Shown in pieces: positions 1 to 5,112 of a stretch of 5,112 nucleotides of DNA (the stretch's first letter is position 1; each line of letters starts with the position of its first letter). The notes below the pieces were generated by a model. That model made no database searches. It saw only the letters and a program-made list of their open reading frames with translations, and was not told where the DNA came from. The DNA is taken from positions 1 through 5,112 of the forward strand of contig JAMOAF010000186.1 in assembly GCA_023621895.1 (NCBI GenBank), written 5' to 3'. The translations under genes and the position numbers were made by a program. The DNA is from Planctomycetota bacterium (GTDB lineage: Bacteria > Planctomycetota > Planctomycetia > Pirellulales > Thermoguttaceae).

Positions 1-148
1 CATCCGCGATGGCGACGTCAATTGGCCGGCGGTCCGCCAGCACATCGAAAGGATCGGCTACAACGATTACATGACGATTGAAGGCAGTGGTGGTCTCTCG
101 CTGGAAGAACGCAGCAAGCGACTCGACCTGATCATTGCCGGTAAGTAG
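1..148 (+). CDS. Sugar phosphate isomerase/epimerase-like protein, C-terminal end (partial)
   Basis: Only the last 48 codons are present. The frame starts at base 2 and ends at a TAG at 146-148; the gene begins outside the window. The visible residues include GDVNWPAVRQHIERIGY followed by MTIEGSG. This pattern, a G-D-V-x-W segment and then a G-Y-x-x-x-M-T-x-E strand, is typical of the last beta/alpha unit of xylose-isomerase-like TIM-barrel proteins (AP endonuclease family 2 fold). In that family the glutamate of the last strand is often a metal ligand. Such proteins isomerise or epimerise sugars, keto-sugars or inosose-type cyclitols, usually with a divalent metal. The next gene on the same strand starts 36 bases downstream and is a Gfo/Idh/MocA oxidoreductase, a very common partner, which supports one operon. 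The exact substrate cannot be judged from this fragment. The short C-terminus after the Glu strand (SLEERSKRLDLIIAGK) looks complete. Confidence 0.75.
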   Translation, partial: IRDGDVNWPAVRQHIERIGYNDYMTIEGSGGLSLEERSKRLDLIIAGK

Positions 149-168
149 ACTCCACGGAAACTCAGATT

Positions 169-174
169 GAAGGA
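169..174 (+). promoter_or_regulatory. Ribosome-binding site that sets the start of the oxidoreductase gene
   Basis: GAAGGA lies 10 bases before the ATG at 185. The same frame is open back to a TTG at 167, but that TTG overlaps this Shine-Dalgarno sequence and would place the charged residues MKEPGL ahead of the signal peptide. The ATG is therefore the better start. Confidence 0.7.
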
Positions 175-184
175 ACCAGGTCTT

Positions 185-1213
185 ATGTTCAAGAGAATCT
201 TGGCGGCGTGTCTTCTTCTCGGCGCGCTTGCTTGCGGAAGCCTGGCGGCCGCGGAGCCGCTCAAGGTCCGCGAGGGAGCTCTCCGCGCGGGCATCATCGG
301 GCTGGACACTTCGCACGTGATCGCCTTCACCAAGACGATCAATTCACCCGATGCGGAAGGCGACATCGCCGGCGTGTTCGTCACGGCCGGGTTTCCCGGC
401 GGCACGGCGGACAATCCCAGCAGCATCAACCGCGTTGAAGGCTATACCAAGCAGCTCCGCGAACAGGGGATCACGATCTACGACACGATCGAGGCGATGT
501 TGCCCCATGTCGACGCCGTCCTGCTGGAGAGCGTCGACGGGCGGCCGCACCTGGAACAGGCCAGGCCGGTGATCGCCGCCGGCAAGCCGCTGTTCATCGA
601 TAAGCCGATGGCCGCATCGCTGGCCGACGTGATCGAAATCTTCCGGCTCGCCGACGAGGCCAAGGTCCCCTGCTTCTCCAGCTCTTCGCTCCGCTTCAGC
701 TCGGTGTTCCAGCAGATGCGCAACAATCCGCCCGTCGGCAGGGTCCATGGCTGCGACGCCTACAGCCCGTGCAGCCTCGAACCGCACCACCCCGACCTGT
801 TCTGGTACGGCGTCCACGGCGTGGAGATTCTCTTTACCATCATGGGCACCGGCTGCCAGAGCGTCTCGTGCACGGCGACCGACGGCGGCCACCTGGTGGT
901 TGGGACGTGGGACGGCGGCCGGATTGGGACGTTCCGCGGCATCCGCAGCGGCAAGTCGGGTTACGGGGCGACGGTCTTCGGCGCGAAAGGGATTGAAAGC
1001 GGCGGAAACTACGAGGGTTATCTGCCGCTGGTTCAGGAGATCTGCAAGTTCTTCAAGACCGGCAAGTCGCCCGTTCCCAAGGAGGAGACCATCGAATTGT
1101 TCGCGTTCATGGAAGGCGCCGACGTCAGCAAACAGCAAGGCGGCAAGCAGGTTTCGATCGCGGAAATGATCAAGAAAGCGGGAGAGGCGAACGCGAAACG
1201 CGCTGCCCGCTGA
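185..1213 (+). CDS. Exported Gfo/Idh/MocA family oxidoreductase
   Basis: A predicted NAD(P)-dependent sugar or cyclitol dehydrogenase/oxidoreductase of 342 residues, complete and of normal length for the family. Residues 1-23 form a Sec-type signal peptide: MFKR, a hydrophobic stretch with two cysteines, then SLAAA|EP as the likely cleavage site. There is no twin arginine, and no well-placed lipobox. Residues 35-48 (AGIIGLDTSHVIAF) are the first Rossmann strand and nucleotide loop, with the Leu-Asp-Thr-Ser-His form seen in secreted members instead of a plain GxGxxG. Residues 136-141 (LFIDKP) match the family's E-K-P motif, with Asp for Glu and the catalytic-type lysine at 140. His211 in YGVHGVEILFTIMG is at the usual position of the active-site histidine of the C-terminal alpha/beta domain. 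The gene lies 36 bases after a TIM-barrel isomerase gene and probably shares its transcript. Its last codons (about 1184-1213) lie within a 57-bp tandem duplication, so the exact C-terminus may vary between relatives. Substrate unknown. Confidence 0.85.
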   Translation: MFKRILAACLLLGALACGSLAAAEPLKVREGALRAGIIGLDTSHVIAFTKTINSPDAEGDIAGVFVTAGFPGGTADNPSSINRVEGYTKQLREQGITIYDTIEAMLPHVDAVLLESVDGRPHLEQARPVIAAGKPLFIDKPMAASLADVIEIFRLADEAKVPCFSSSSLRFSSVFQQMRNNPPVGRVHGCDAYSPCSLEPHHPDLFWYGVHGVEILFTIMGTGCQSVSCTATDGGHLVVGTWDGGRIGTFRGIRSGKSGYGATVFGAKGIESGGNYEGYLPLVQEICKFFKTGKSPVPKEETIELFAFMEGADVSKQQGGKQVSIAEMIKKAGEANAKRAAR

Positions 1214-1215
1214 AG

Positions 1216-1241
1216 CGTTCCCAAGCCGGAGCTTGGGAACG
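1216..1241. repeat. Perfect inverted repeat, hairpin copy 1
   Basis: CGTTCCCAAGC (1216-1226) pairs exactly with GCTTGGGAACG (1231-1241) around a CGGA loop: 11 bp with no mismatch. It begins 3 bases after the oxidoreductase stop. No T-run follows on either strand, so it is not a standard intrinsic terminator, but it could act as a 3'-end stabiliser or partial terminator for the two convergent genes. The sequence resembles REP/MITE-like intergenic repeats built on the core TTCCCAAGC/GCTTGGGAA; that it is genome-wide is inferred, not shown here. Confidence 0.85.
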
Positions 1242-1272
1242 AGGCGGATGCGAAACGCGCTGCCCGCTGAGA

Positions 1273-1298
1273 CGTTCCCAAGCCGGAGCTTGGGAACG
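1273..1298. repeat. Perfect inverted repeat, hairpin copy 2
   Basis: Identical to the hairpin at 1216-1241 (11-bp stem, CGGA loop), 57 bases further on. Because both stems are identical, arms of the first copy can also pair with arms of the second, giving an alternative larger fold in RNA from either strand. It lies 21 bases from the stop codon of the large minus-strand regulator gene, between two convergent genes, and again has no adjoining T-run. Confidence 0.85.
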
Positions 1299-1314
1299 AG
1301 GCGAACCGCGAACC

Positions 1315-1360
1315 GCCGTTAGCCGTTAGCCGTTAGCTGACCTGACGGCTGACGGCTGAC
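1315..1360. repeat. Two families of 7-bp tandem repeats
   Basis: On the plus strand GCCGTTA occurs three times in a row (1315-1335), ending with GC. After a short junction (TGACC) a related heptamer follows: TGACGGC, TGACGGC, TGAC (1343-1360). The two units differ by a few bases (GTTAGCC against CTGACGG) and abut with no other sequence. The array overlaps the 3' end of the minus-strand regulator gene, whose stop codon (1321-1319) lies within the first family. Confidence 0.8.
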
Positions 1361-3973
1361 CGCTACGGCCTGCCGTAGCTGGAGGCTCTCGACGAGGGTA
1401 TCGAGCAGGTCCTGTTCTCCCAGGTAAACCTCGGCCAGGTGTGTTTCGGTGTCGACGAGCAGGACCATGTGGTCGCCGGGACGAGCGTGCTGGCTGCGAA
1501 GGGCAGGTCCCAGGCCCCAGGCGCATCCGTCCCGCGCCACGAGTTGTCCGACCTCGGCGCCGTCGGGGGTGCGGATCGTGAAGCGACCGGCTAGCCGGGC
1601 CTTGATCGCCGCGGGGACCGTGGTCACGCCGCCGGCAATCGCCGCCTTCGACAGCTTGTAGCAGAGAAACAGCCGCCCGTCACCCAACGTGCCGGCCCCC
1701 CGCAGGACGCGTTCCGGAGCGGCTCCTCGGCTTTTGGCAACCATGGCCTGGACCTTCCTGCGGCTGATCGCCGATCCAACCAGGCCGTACACGCTGCGGC
1801 CGAACTGGCAAATCACCGGCGATGCCATGAGGGTTGCGTTGAAGCTGAATCGGTTGATGCCCCGATCCAGGCATCGTTCCTCGAAAGCTCCCCTCTCCAT
1901 CACCGGCCCGTGGGATCGGAGAACCTCGACCATGGCCGCCTCAACGCCCGAGAGCACCTCCTCGCTCCTGCGGAGCCGATCAGCGATGACGGCGCGGTTC
2001 TTGACGGTTACGCCGGGCATCTGGGCGCAGAACGCAAGCAAAACACCCGCCGGCGGCACCCTCCTGCCCGACCGCCGCCGCCCCATCGCCGCGCGCAAGC
2101 GGGCAACGGCGATTCGCGGGCAGACGGCAAGCACCTTGTCGATCACGTTGGGGAGCCCATATTGCGAGCCGGATTCCAGGTGGAACCAGGTTTGCCGGTC
2201 GTCCAGCCACTGGAAGTTGGCGAGGGTCTCGAGCGCCACCCGCACCAGCGCCGGCTCCACTTCGAAGCCGAGTTGAACCGCTGCCTGTCGGGCGACGTCG
2301 GCGCTGGTGGTGATTCCCGAGGCCAGGGCAATTCGCCGGGCGACCTGGGAAATCACTTTTGGGGCGTGAACCGACCCATCCGGCACGACCAGTTCAACCC
2401 CCTCCAGCAGCACGGTGTCGAACGCCGCCGGTCGCGAAAGGAACATCGCCGCCTGGCGGATGACCTTGGGCGGCAACCAACTGGCCCCGAGCCCTGCCGC
2501 GTCAAACGCACGGCGCAGCGCATCGGCCGGGATCGGCATCCGCGACGCGATCAGGCCAAGCACTCGATCGAGGACGGGCGCGAACACCCGCGCGTTGCAG
2601 TGCCGCTTGGCCGCGCGGAGGCAGATCTGGCGAATTCGCTCGCGGCTCAGCCCGTGGCGCTTGCCAAGCTCCTCGAGCGTGCGATTGCCCTGCCCGTCCC
2701 AGCCGAAATACTCGGTGACGATCTCGCGGTCGCGAGAGGGAGGCGGGGGCGCGAAGATCATCGCCAACTCCTCGCCAAGCGGGAGTTGCCCGAGATCGCC
2801 GATTTGCCGGCGGAGTTCCGCCATCCGGCGGCAACACTGGGCGGGATTGGCCGGATCGACGCGCCGCTTGACGGTGTGGCTGGCGAGCTCATCGAGAGTG
2901 TCGGCTCCGCTGTCGATGCCGCGCAACATCGGTCCCAGCCGCGGATCGCTGAAGTGGATGCTCGAAGCCTCGGGCATCGCGCCGAGGGCAATCGCTTCTC
3001 GCGTGAGCCCCTCGTCGAGCGTCTCGCACCGGGCGATGGCGGTCTCCAGCGAAGACAGCAGGTCGAGCAGGCACTTGGCGCCGAATGCCCGCAGCGCCAG
3101 CAGGTCGCCGACGGAGCACCTGCCGAGATTTTCCAGCCGCTCGCCGAACCCCGCGCGAACAAGGCAATTGTATGTCCTGTTTTCCAGGGCAAGCTCCTGC
3201 AATCGCATTCCCTTGGGAGGAGGCGGAACCGCGGACTGGCCCAGCGCCCGCCGATGGCTGCTGACGTTGACCCTGGCGACGATCATGCGGCCGAGAACAG
3301 CCAGCTCGGCGTCCGACAACTGCTCGGACACCTTTTCGTCCAGATCGCATAACTGTAGCCCCTGAATCGCCGGATTCTTGATCCGATGCGCGGGGACGGG
3401 AACCTGGAGTATCTCGCGGAGCGCGACCGGAGCAAGCCGGTAGCCGCGGCGGGGATACCGACCACCGACCCTGCGGCGTCGTCCTGTTGAAGGGTCTTGC
3501 CCCCGACGCGCTCGCCGTGATTCAGGATGATCCGCCGCGTACTCAATCGCCGTCAGCAGGTCAACGAGACACTTTCCCCAGAAGCCCTGCAAACTCAACA
3601 CGCCTTCGATCGTCATGCGGCTGAGATCTTGCGGACGTTCATCGATTCCTGCCGCCACAAGGCAGTTGAATGTCCTCGATGCCAGCTCCAGATCCGCCAG
3701 GGCGACTCCCTTGGGGATTGGCGGAAGGACTCGCCCGCTCAGCGCAGCCGGCCGGCGGGCCGCGCGGCCGACAACCCGCACGATTTCCGAGGCCAGAGCG
3801 CGGCAAGTCTCTTCGTCGAACCGGTCCCAGGCCGACTCGTCCAGATCGCAAAGGCGCATCGGCGCCTGGCCGCCCTGCACCCGGTATTTCGGCGGAAGCG
3901 GGTGTTGCAGCGCATCCGCAAGAGTTCGCGGGGCAAGACGCTGGCCGGGCCGGGGATATCGACGCGCGGGCAT
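1319..3973 (-). CDS. Large putative transcription regulator: two alpha-CTD-like domains plus sigma-70 region 4
   Basis: An 884-residue, probably cytoplasmic DNA-binding protein with no signal peptide or membrane segment. Residues 5-148 and 172-314 are two copies of one unit, each starting RYPRxGxRLAP, passing through L-C-D-L-D-E (41-46; 208-213), and ending in an alpha-CTD-like domain (about 83-145 and 250-311). These contain RTFNCL (100-105) and RTYNCL (266-271), matching the alpha-CTD segment with Arg265, Asn268 and Cys269 of E. coli RpoA, and a later Lys (134, 300) matching Lys298. Residues 415-457 match sigma-70 region 4: RDREIVTEYFGWDG, TLEELGK, then SRERIRQI (443-450), with the -35-reading positions Arg444, Glu445, Arg448 and Gln449 conserved. 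Residues 465-735 look like several winged-helix units, and about 765-855 is a beta-rich domain. No sigma region 2 is present. The start is fixed: an in-frame TGA (3988-3986) lies 12 bases before the ATG. The last 13 or so residues are encoded by heptamer repeats. Targets unknown. Confidence 0.85.
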   Translation of the reverse strand: MPARRYPRPGQRLAPRTLADALQHPLPPKYRVQGGQAPMRLCDLDESAWDRFDEETCRALASEIVRVVGRAARRPAALSGRVLPPIPKGVALADLELASRTFNCLVAAGIDERPQDLSRMTIEGVLSLQGFWGKCLVDLLTAIEYAADHPESRRARRGQDPSTGRRRRVGGRYPRRGYRLAPVALREILQVPVPAHRIKNPAIQGLQLCDLDEKVSEQLSDAELAVLGRMIVARVNVSSHRRALGQSAVPPPPKGMRLQELALENRTYNCLVRAGFGERLENLGRCSVGDLLALRAFGAKCLLDLLSSLETAIARCETLDEGLTREAIALGAMPEASSIHFSDPRLGPMLRGIDSGADTLDELASHTVKRRVDPANPAQCCRRMAELRRQIGDLGQLPLGEELAMIFAPPPPSRDREIVTEYFGWDGQGNRTLEELGKRHGLSRERIRQICLRAAKRHCNARVFAPVLDRVLGLIASRMPIPADALRRAFDAAGLGASWLPPKVIRQAAMFLSRPAAFDTVLLEGVELVVPDGSVHAPKVISQVARRIALASGITTSADVARQAAVQLGFEVEPALVRVALETLANFQWLDDRQTWFHLESGSQYGLPNVIDKVLAVCPRIAVARLRAAMGRRRSGRRVPPAGVLLAFCAQMPGVTVKNRAVIADRLRRSEEVLSGVEAAMVEVLRSHGPVMERGAFEERCLDRGINRFSFNATLMASPVICQFGRSVYGLVGSAISRRKVQAMVAKSRGAAPERVLRGAGTLGDGRLFLCYKLSKAAIAGGVTTVPAAIKARLAGRFTIRTPDGAEVGQLVARDGCAWGLGPALRSQHARPGDHMVLLVDTETHLAEVYLGEQDLLDTLVESLQLRQAVAVSRQPSGQLTANG

Positions 3974-3979
3974 GCGGCA

Positions 3980-3986
3980 CTCCCTT
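3980..3986 (-). promoter_or_regulatory. Ribosome-binding site of the large regulator gene
   Basis: On the minus strand AAGGGAG lies 6 bases before the ATG at 3973-3971. It overlaps the in-frame TGA at 3988-3986 that rules out any longer version of the protein in this frame, so start and site agree. Confidence 0.75.
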
Positions 3987-4298
3987 CAGGCAGCCGGCGG
4001 CGGCTGCGGTGTCGTCCCCTCTGGATCTTCCGTCCGGATGACCATCCTTTCCCTGTGCGCTGGCTCGGGTGGCCGGACGACCCGAAGCCGCTTCCACGTC
4101 ACCCCCAAGGCGGCGGTTCACAGGCATTTCAGAATATAAGCGCCCGCGAAGCCTGTTGCTACCCTCTTTCTTGCAGAATTTTGCCGAGGCAAAGTCGGCG
4201 GTCCGTGGCCGCTCAGTTGCCCCCCTCCCAAAGATGACCGGCCTCCCTCAGGCATCGGGTGAATTGGCCGGCTTCGTCAGTCAGCGCTGAAGGCACCG

Positions 4299-4328
4299 AA
4301 AAAAACCTCTCGGGAGCGCGAATCGCTC
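4299..4328 (-). terminator. Possible weak terminator after rpiB
   Basis: Reading the minus strand, GAGCG (4328-4324) pairs with CGCTC (4318-4314) around a 5-base loop, and seven Ts follow at 4305-4299. The stem is only 5 bp and 8 bases separate it from the T-run, so it departs from a standard intrinsic terminator. Its position, about 45 to 75 bases after the rpiB stop, is what makes it worth listing. Confidence 0.3.
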
Positions 4329-4372
4329 GGCAACTCGGCCAATCCGGGGGGGGCCGCGGCGTCTTTCACGGT

Positions 4373-4843
4373 TCAGGGAATGCTCGTGGAACGGGGTTTG
4401 CCGTTCCTCCCTTCCATCTCGCAGATTTTTCTGACTCGCCGTGCGTGTCTGCCACCCTCAAAGGGGGTTTTGAGCCAGATCTCCACCAAGCGATCAACAA
4501 GCCTTTCGCCGAGAATGTCGCCGGAAAGGCAGAGCACATTCAGATCGTTATGCCGCCTGCTCAGTTCAGCCGTCAGGTCGTCATGACAGGGCGCGGCACG
4601 GACGCCGGGAAACTTGTTGGCCGCGATCGACATCCCCAGTCCGGTGCCACAAATCAGAATCCCGCGGTCCACCTCCCCCTTGCTGACCCGCTGGGCAACC
4701 GCCGCGGCAATGTCCGGATAATCGACCGCTCTCTGCTGGTGAGCCCCCACGTCGATCACATCCTGACCTAGCCGCTTAAGCAGGTCGATAATCTTGGATC
4801 GCATTGCCGCGCCGCGATGGTCGCTCCCGACCGCTATCCGCAT
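4373..4843 (-). CDS. rpiB: Ribose-5-phosphate isomerase B
   Basis: Interconverts ribose 5-phosphate and ribulose 5-phosphate in the non-oxidative pentose phosphate pathway; cytosolic, normally a dimer or tetramer. The 156-residue length is normal for RpiB/LacAB-type isomerases. MRIAVGSDHRG at the N-terminus holds the phosphate/substrate-binding Asp8-His9 pair. DYPD (41-44) is the usual family motif. GILICGTGLGMSIAANK (61-77) contains the catalytic base Cys65 and Thr67. RRHND (96-100) contains His98, the equivalent of the ring-opening His99 of E. coli RpiB. GGRHARRV (130-137) supplies the arginines that hold the phosphate. All expected active-site residues are present, so the enzyme should be active; an allose-6-phosphate or other sugar-phosphate role is possible but not indicated. 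The frame extends upstream to a TTG at 4870, but the ATG at 4843 gives the family's standard N-terminus and has GGGAG 11 bases upstream. It lies upstream of the large regulator gene on the same strand, 399 bases away. Confidence 0.95.
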   Translation of the reverse strand: MRIAVGSDHRGAAMRSKIIDLLKRLGQDVIDVGAHQQRAVDYPDIAAAVAQRVSKGEVDRGILICGTGLGMSIAANKFPGVRAAPCHDDLTAELSRRHNDLNVLCLSGDILGERLVDRLVEIWLKTPFEGGRHARRVRKICEMEGRNGKPRSTSIP

Positions 4844-4951
4844 CTTGCTCAGCTCTCCCGACCAGACCAACCGCCCTTACTCGCCCAATGCCCGAATCGC
4901 CCGTGCGCAGACGTGCCTTCGCCCTAAGGCCCAAGCGTTCCGGCTCAAATC

Positions 4952-4980
4952 AGTTTATCGGGCGAGGCAATCCTTGGCAA
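4952..4980 (-). promoter_or_regulatory. Candidate sigma-70-type promoter for rpiB
   Basis: On the minus strand TTGCCA (4980-4975) and TAAACT (4957-4952) are separated by exactly 17 bases. Each box matches its consensus (TTGACA, TATAAT) at four or five positions. Transcription would start near 4945, giving a leader of about 100 bases before the rpiB ATG at 4843. It is the best promoter-like pair seen upstream of rpiB, but it is a prediction from two short boxes. Confidence 0.45.
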
Positions 4981-5112
4981 CCAGAACAGCCGCTTTGCCA
5001 GGCCTTTTGCCCACAACAACGATTTAAGTGGCCAAGTCCGGACGTTCACCGCACGGACCCCCGCAGAACCACGCAAACAAAAGGCTTCGCATCGCAAGAA
5101 ATTAACTCATCC
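4981..5112. other. Non-coding sequence at the right edge
   Basis: No gene or RNA feature could be supported here. Together with the promoter and leader just before it, about 270 bases to the right of rpiB (4844-5112) lack a credible coding region; the one open frame (plus strand, up to 5027) begins antisense to rpiB and has no recognisable protein motif. Base composition becomes less GC-rich near the end (AAGAAATTAACTC), as expected for intergenic DNA. Confidence 0.5.

Larger units (their letters stand above)
1184..1308. repeat. 57-bp tandem duplication (two copies plus a start of a third)
   Basis: Copy 1 is 1184-1240 and copy 2 is 1241-1297. By eye they match at 53 of 57 positions; the differences are at 1190 and 1192 against 1247 and 1249, and at 1214-1215 against 1271-1272. 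A third GAGGCG at 1298-1303 followed by AAC keeps the same 57-base step and then degenerates. Copy 1 contains the last ten codons of the oxidoreductase gene including the stop. Copy 2 repeats those codons (EADAKRAAR plus stop) as non-coding sequence. Each copy carries one perfect hairpin. The arrangement suggests local duplication of a repeat element together with the end of the gene, or growth of a repeat that had landed at the gene end. Confidence 0.9.
3974..4372. other. 399-base intergenic region between rpiB and the regulator gene
   Basis: No convincing gene is seen on either strand. It must hold the end of the rpiB transcript and, unless the two minus-strand genes are co-transcribed, the promoter and leader of the large regulator. 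Visible items are a C8 run on the minus strand (4353-4346), a small stem followed by a T7 run (4328-4299), a 6-bp CCGGCC/GGCCGG inverted repeat around 4239-4271, and an AT-rich TATATT on the minus strand at 4138-4133. TATATT could be a -10 box, but no good -35 sits 16-18 bases upstream. If it is used, the regulator mRNA would have a leader of about 150 bases. Confidence 0.5.

Noticed and set aside
167..184. TTG at 167 as start of the oxidoreductase
   Set aside because: It overlaps the GAAGGA ribosome-binding site and would add MKEPGL before a normal signal peptide; the ATG at 185 is better.
344..1138. A 264-codon minus-strand open frame
   Set aside because: It lies wholly antisense to the Gfo/Idh/MocA gene, whose Rossmann and D-K-P motifs and signal peptide identify the true frame.
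1216..1298. The two hairpins as standard intrinsic terminators
   Set aside because: The stems are strong but no T-run follows on either strand, so they were listed as inverted repeats with possible 3'-end effects.
1184..1360. The repeat cluster as a CRISPR array
   Set aside because: The 57-bp copies are directly adjacent with no unique spacers, one copy is coding, and there are no cas genes.
1910..3352. A 480-codon plus-strand open frame opposite the large regulator
   Set aside because: It is antisense to a gene with clear alpha-CTD and sigma-4 motifs, is rich in Arg/Pro/Ala as expected of GC-rich shadow frames, and shows no family motif.
1319..3973. The regulator as a sigma factor
   Set aside because: Only region 4 is recognisable; no region 2 (core binding and -10 recognition) is seen, so promoter melting is not expected.
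3639..4127. A 162-codon minus-strand frame overlapping the start of the regulator
   Set aside because: Low-complexity Arg/Ala/Gly-rich composition and no recognisable motif. It overlaps the first 110 or so codons of the regulator in another frame, where the duplicated alpha-CTD unit is plainly coding.
4844..4870. TTG at 4870 as start of RpiB
   Set aside because: The family begins at M-R-I-A-V-G-S-D-H, encoded from the ATG at 4843; the extra nine residues have no counterpart in the family.

Overview
This GC-rich window (roughly 60% or more G+C by eye) looks like chromosomal DNA from a planctomycete or a close relative in the PVC group. The reasons are circumstantial. A TIM-barrel sugar isomerase gene is followed by an exported Gfo/Idh/MocA oxidoreductase gene, a pairing these genomes carry in many copies. 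A very large regulator carries RNA polymerase alpha-CTD-like and sigma region 4 modules. Short hairpin and heptamer repeats sit between the genes. No tRNA, rRNA, CRISPR array, transposase or phage gene is visible.

Layout, left to right. Bases 1-148 hold the last 48 codons of a plus-strand sugar phosphate isomerase/epimerase-like gene. After a 36-base gap with a good ribosome-binding site comes a complete plus-strand Gfo/Idh/MocA oxidoreductase with a signal peptide (185-1213). The two probably form one operon for oxidation and isomerisation of a sugar or cyclitol. The oxidoreductase gene ends inside a 57-bp tandem duplication, each copy of which carries a perfect 11-bp hairpin, followed by two families of 7-bp tandem repeats (up to about 1360). 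These repeats also encode the C-terminal tail of the next gene, which runs towards them on the minus strand.

That minus-strand gene (3973-1319) encodes an 884-residue protein, the most interesting item here. It has two copies of a roughly 145-residue unit, each ending in an alpha-CTD-like helix-hairpin-helix domain, then a clear sigma-70 region 4 helix-turn-helix, then several probable winged-helix units and a beta-rich C-terminal domain. It has no sigma region 2, so it is probably a DNA-binding regulator or RNA polymerase accessory protein assembled from promoter-recognition parts, not a sigma factor. Its exact role cannot be read from the sequence.

Upstream of it lies a 399-base stretch with no convincing gene, then rpiB (ribose-5-phosphate isomerase B, minus strand, 4843-4373) with its catalytic residues intact and a plausible sigma-70-type promoter at 4980-4952. 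The remaining sequence to 5112 shows no gene. The common theme of the enzymes is sugar metabolism; whether the large regulator acts on its neighbours is unknown.
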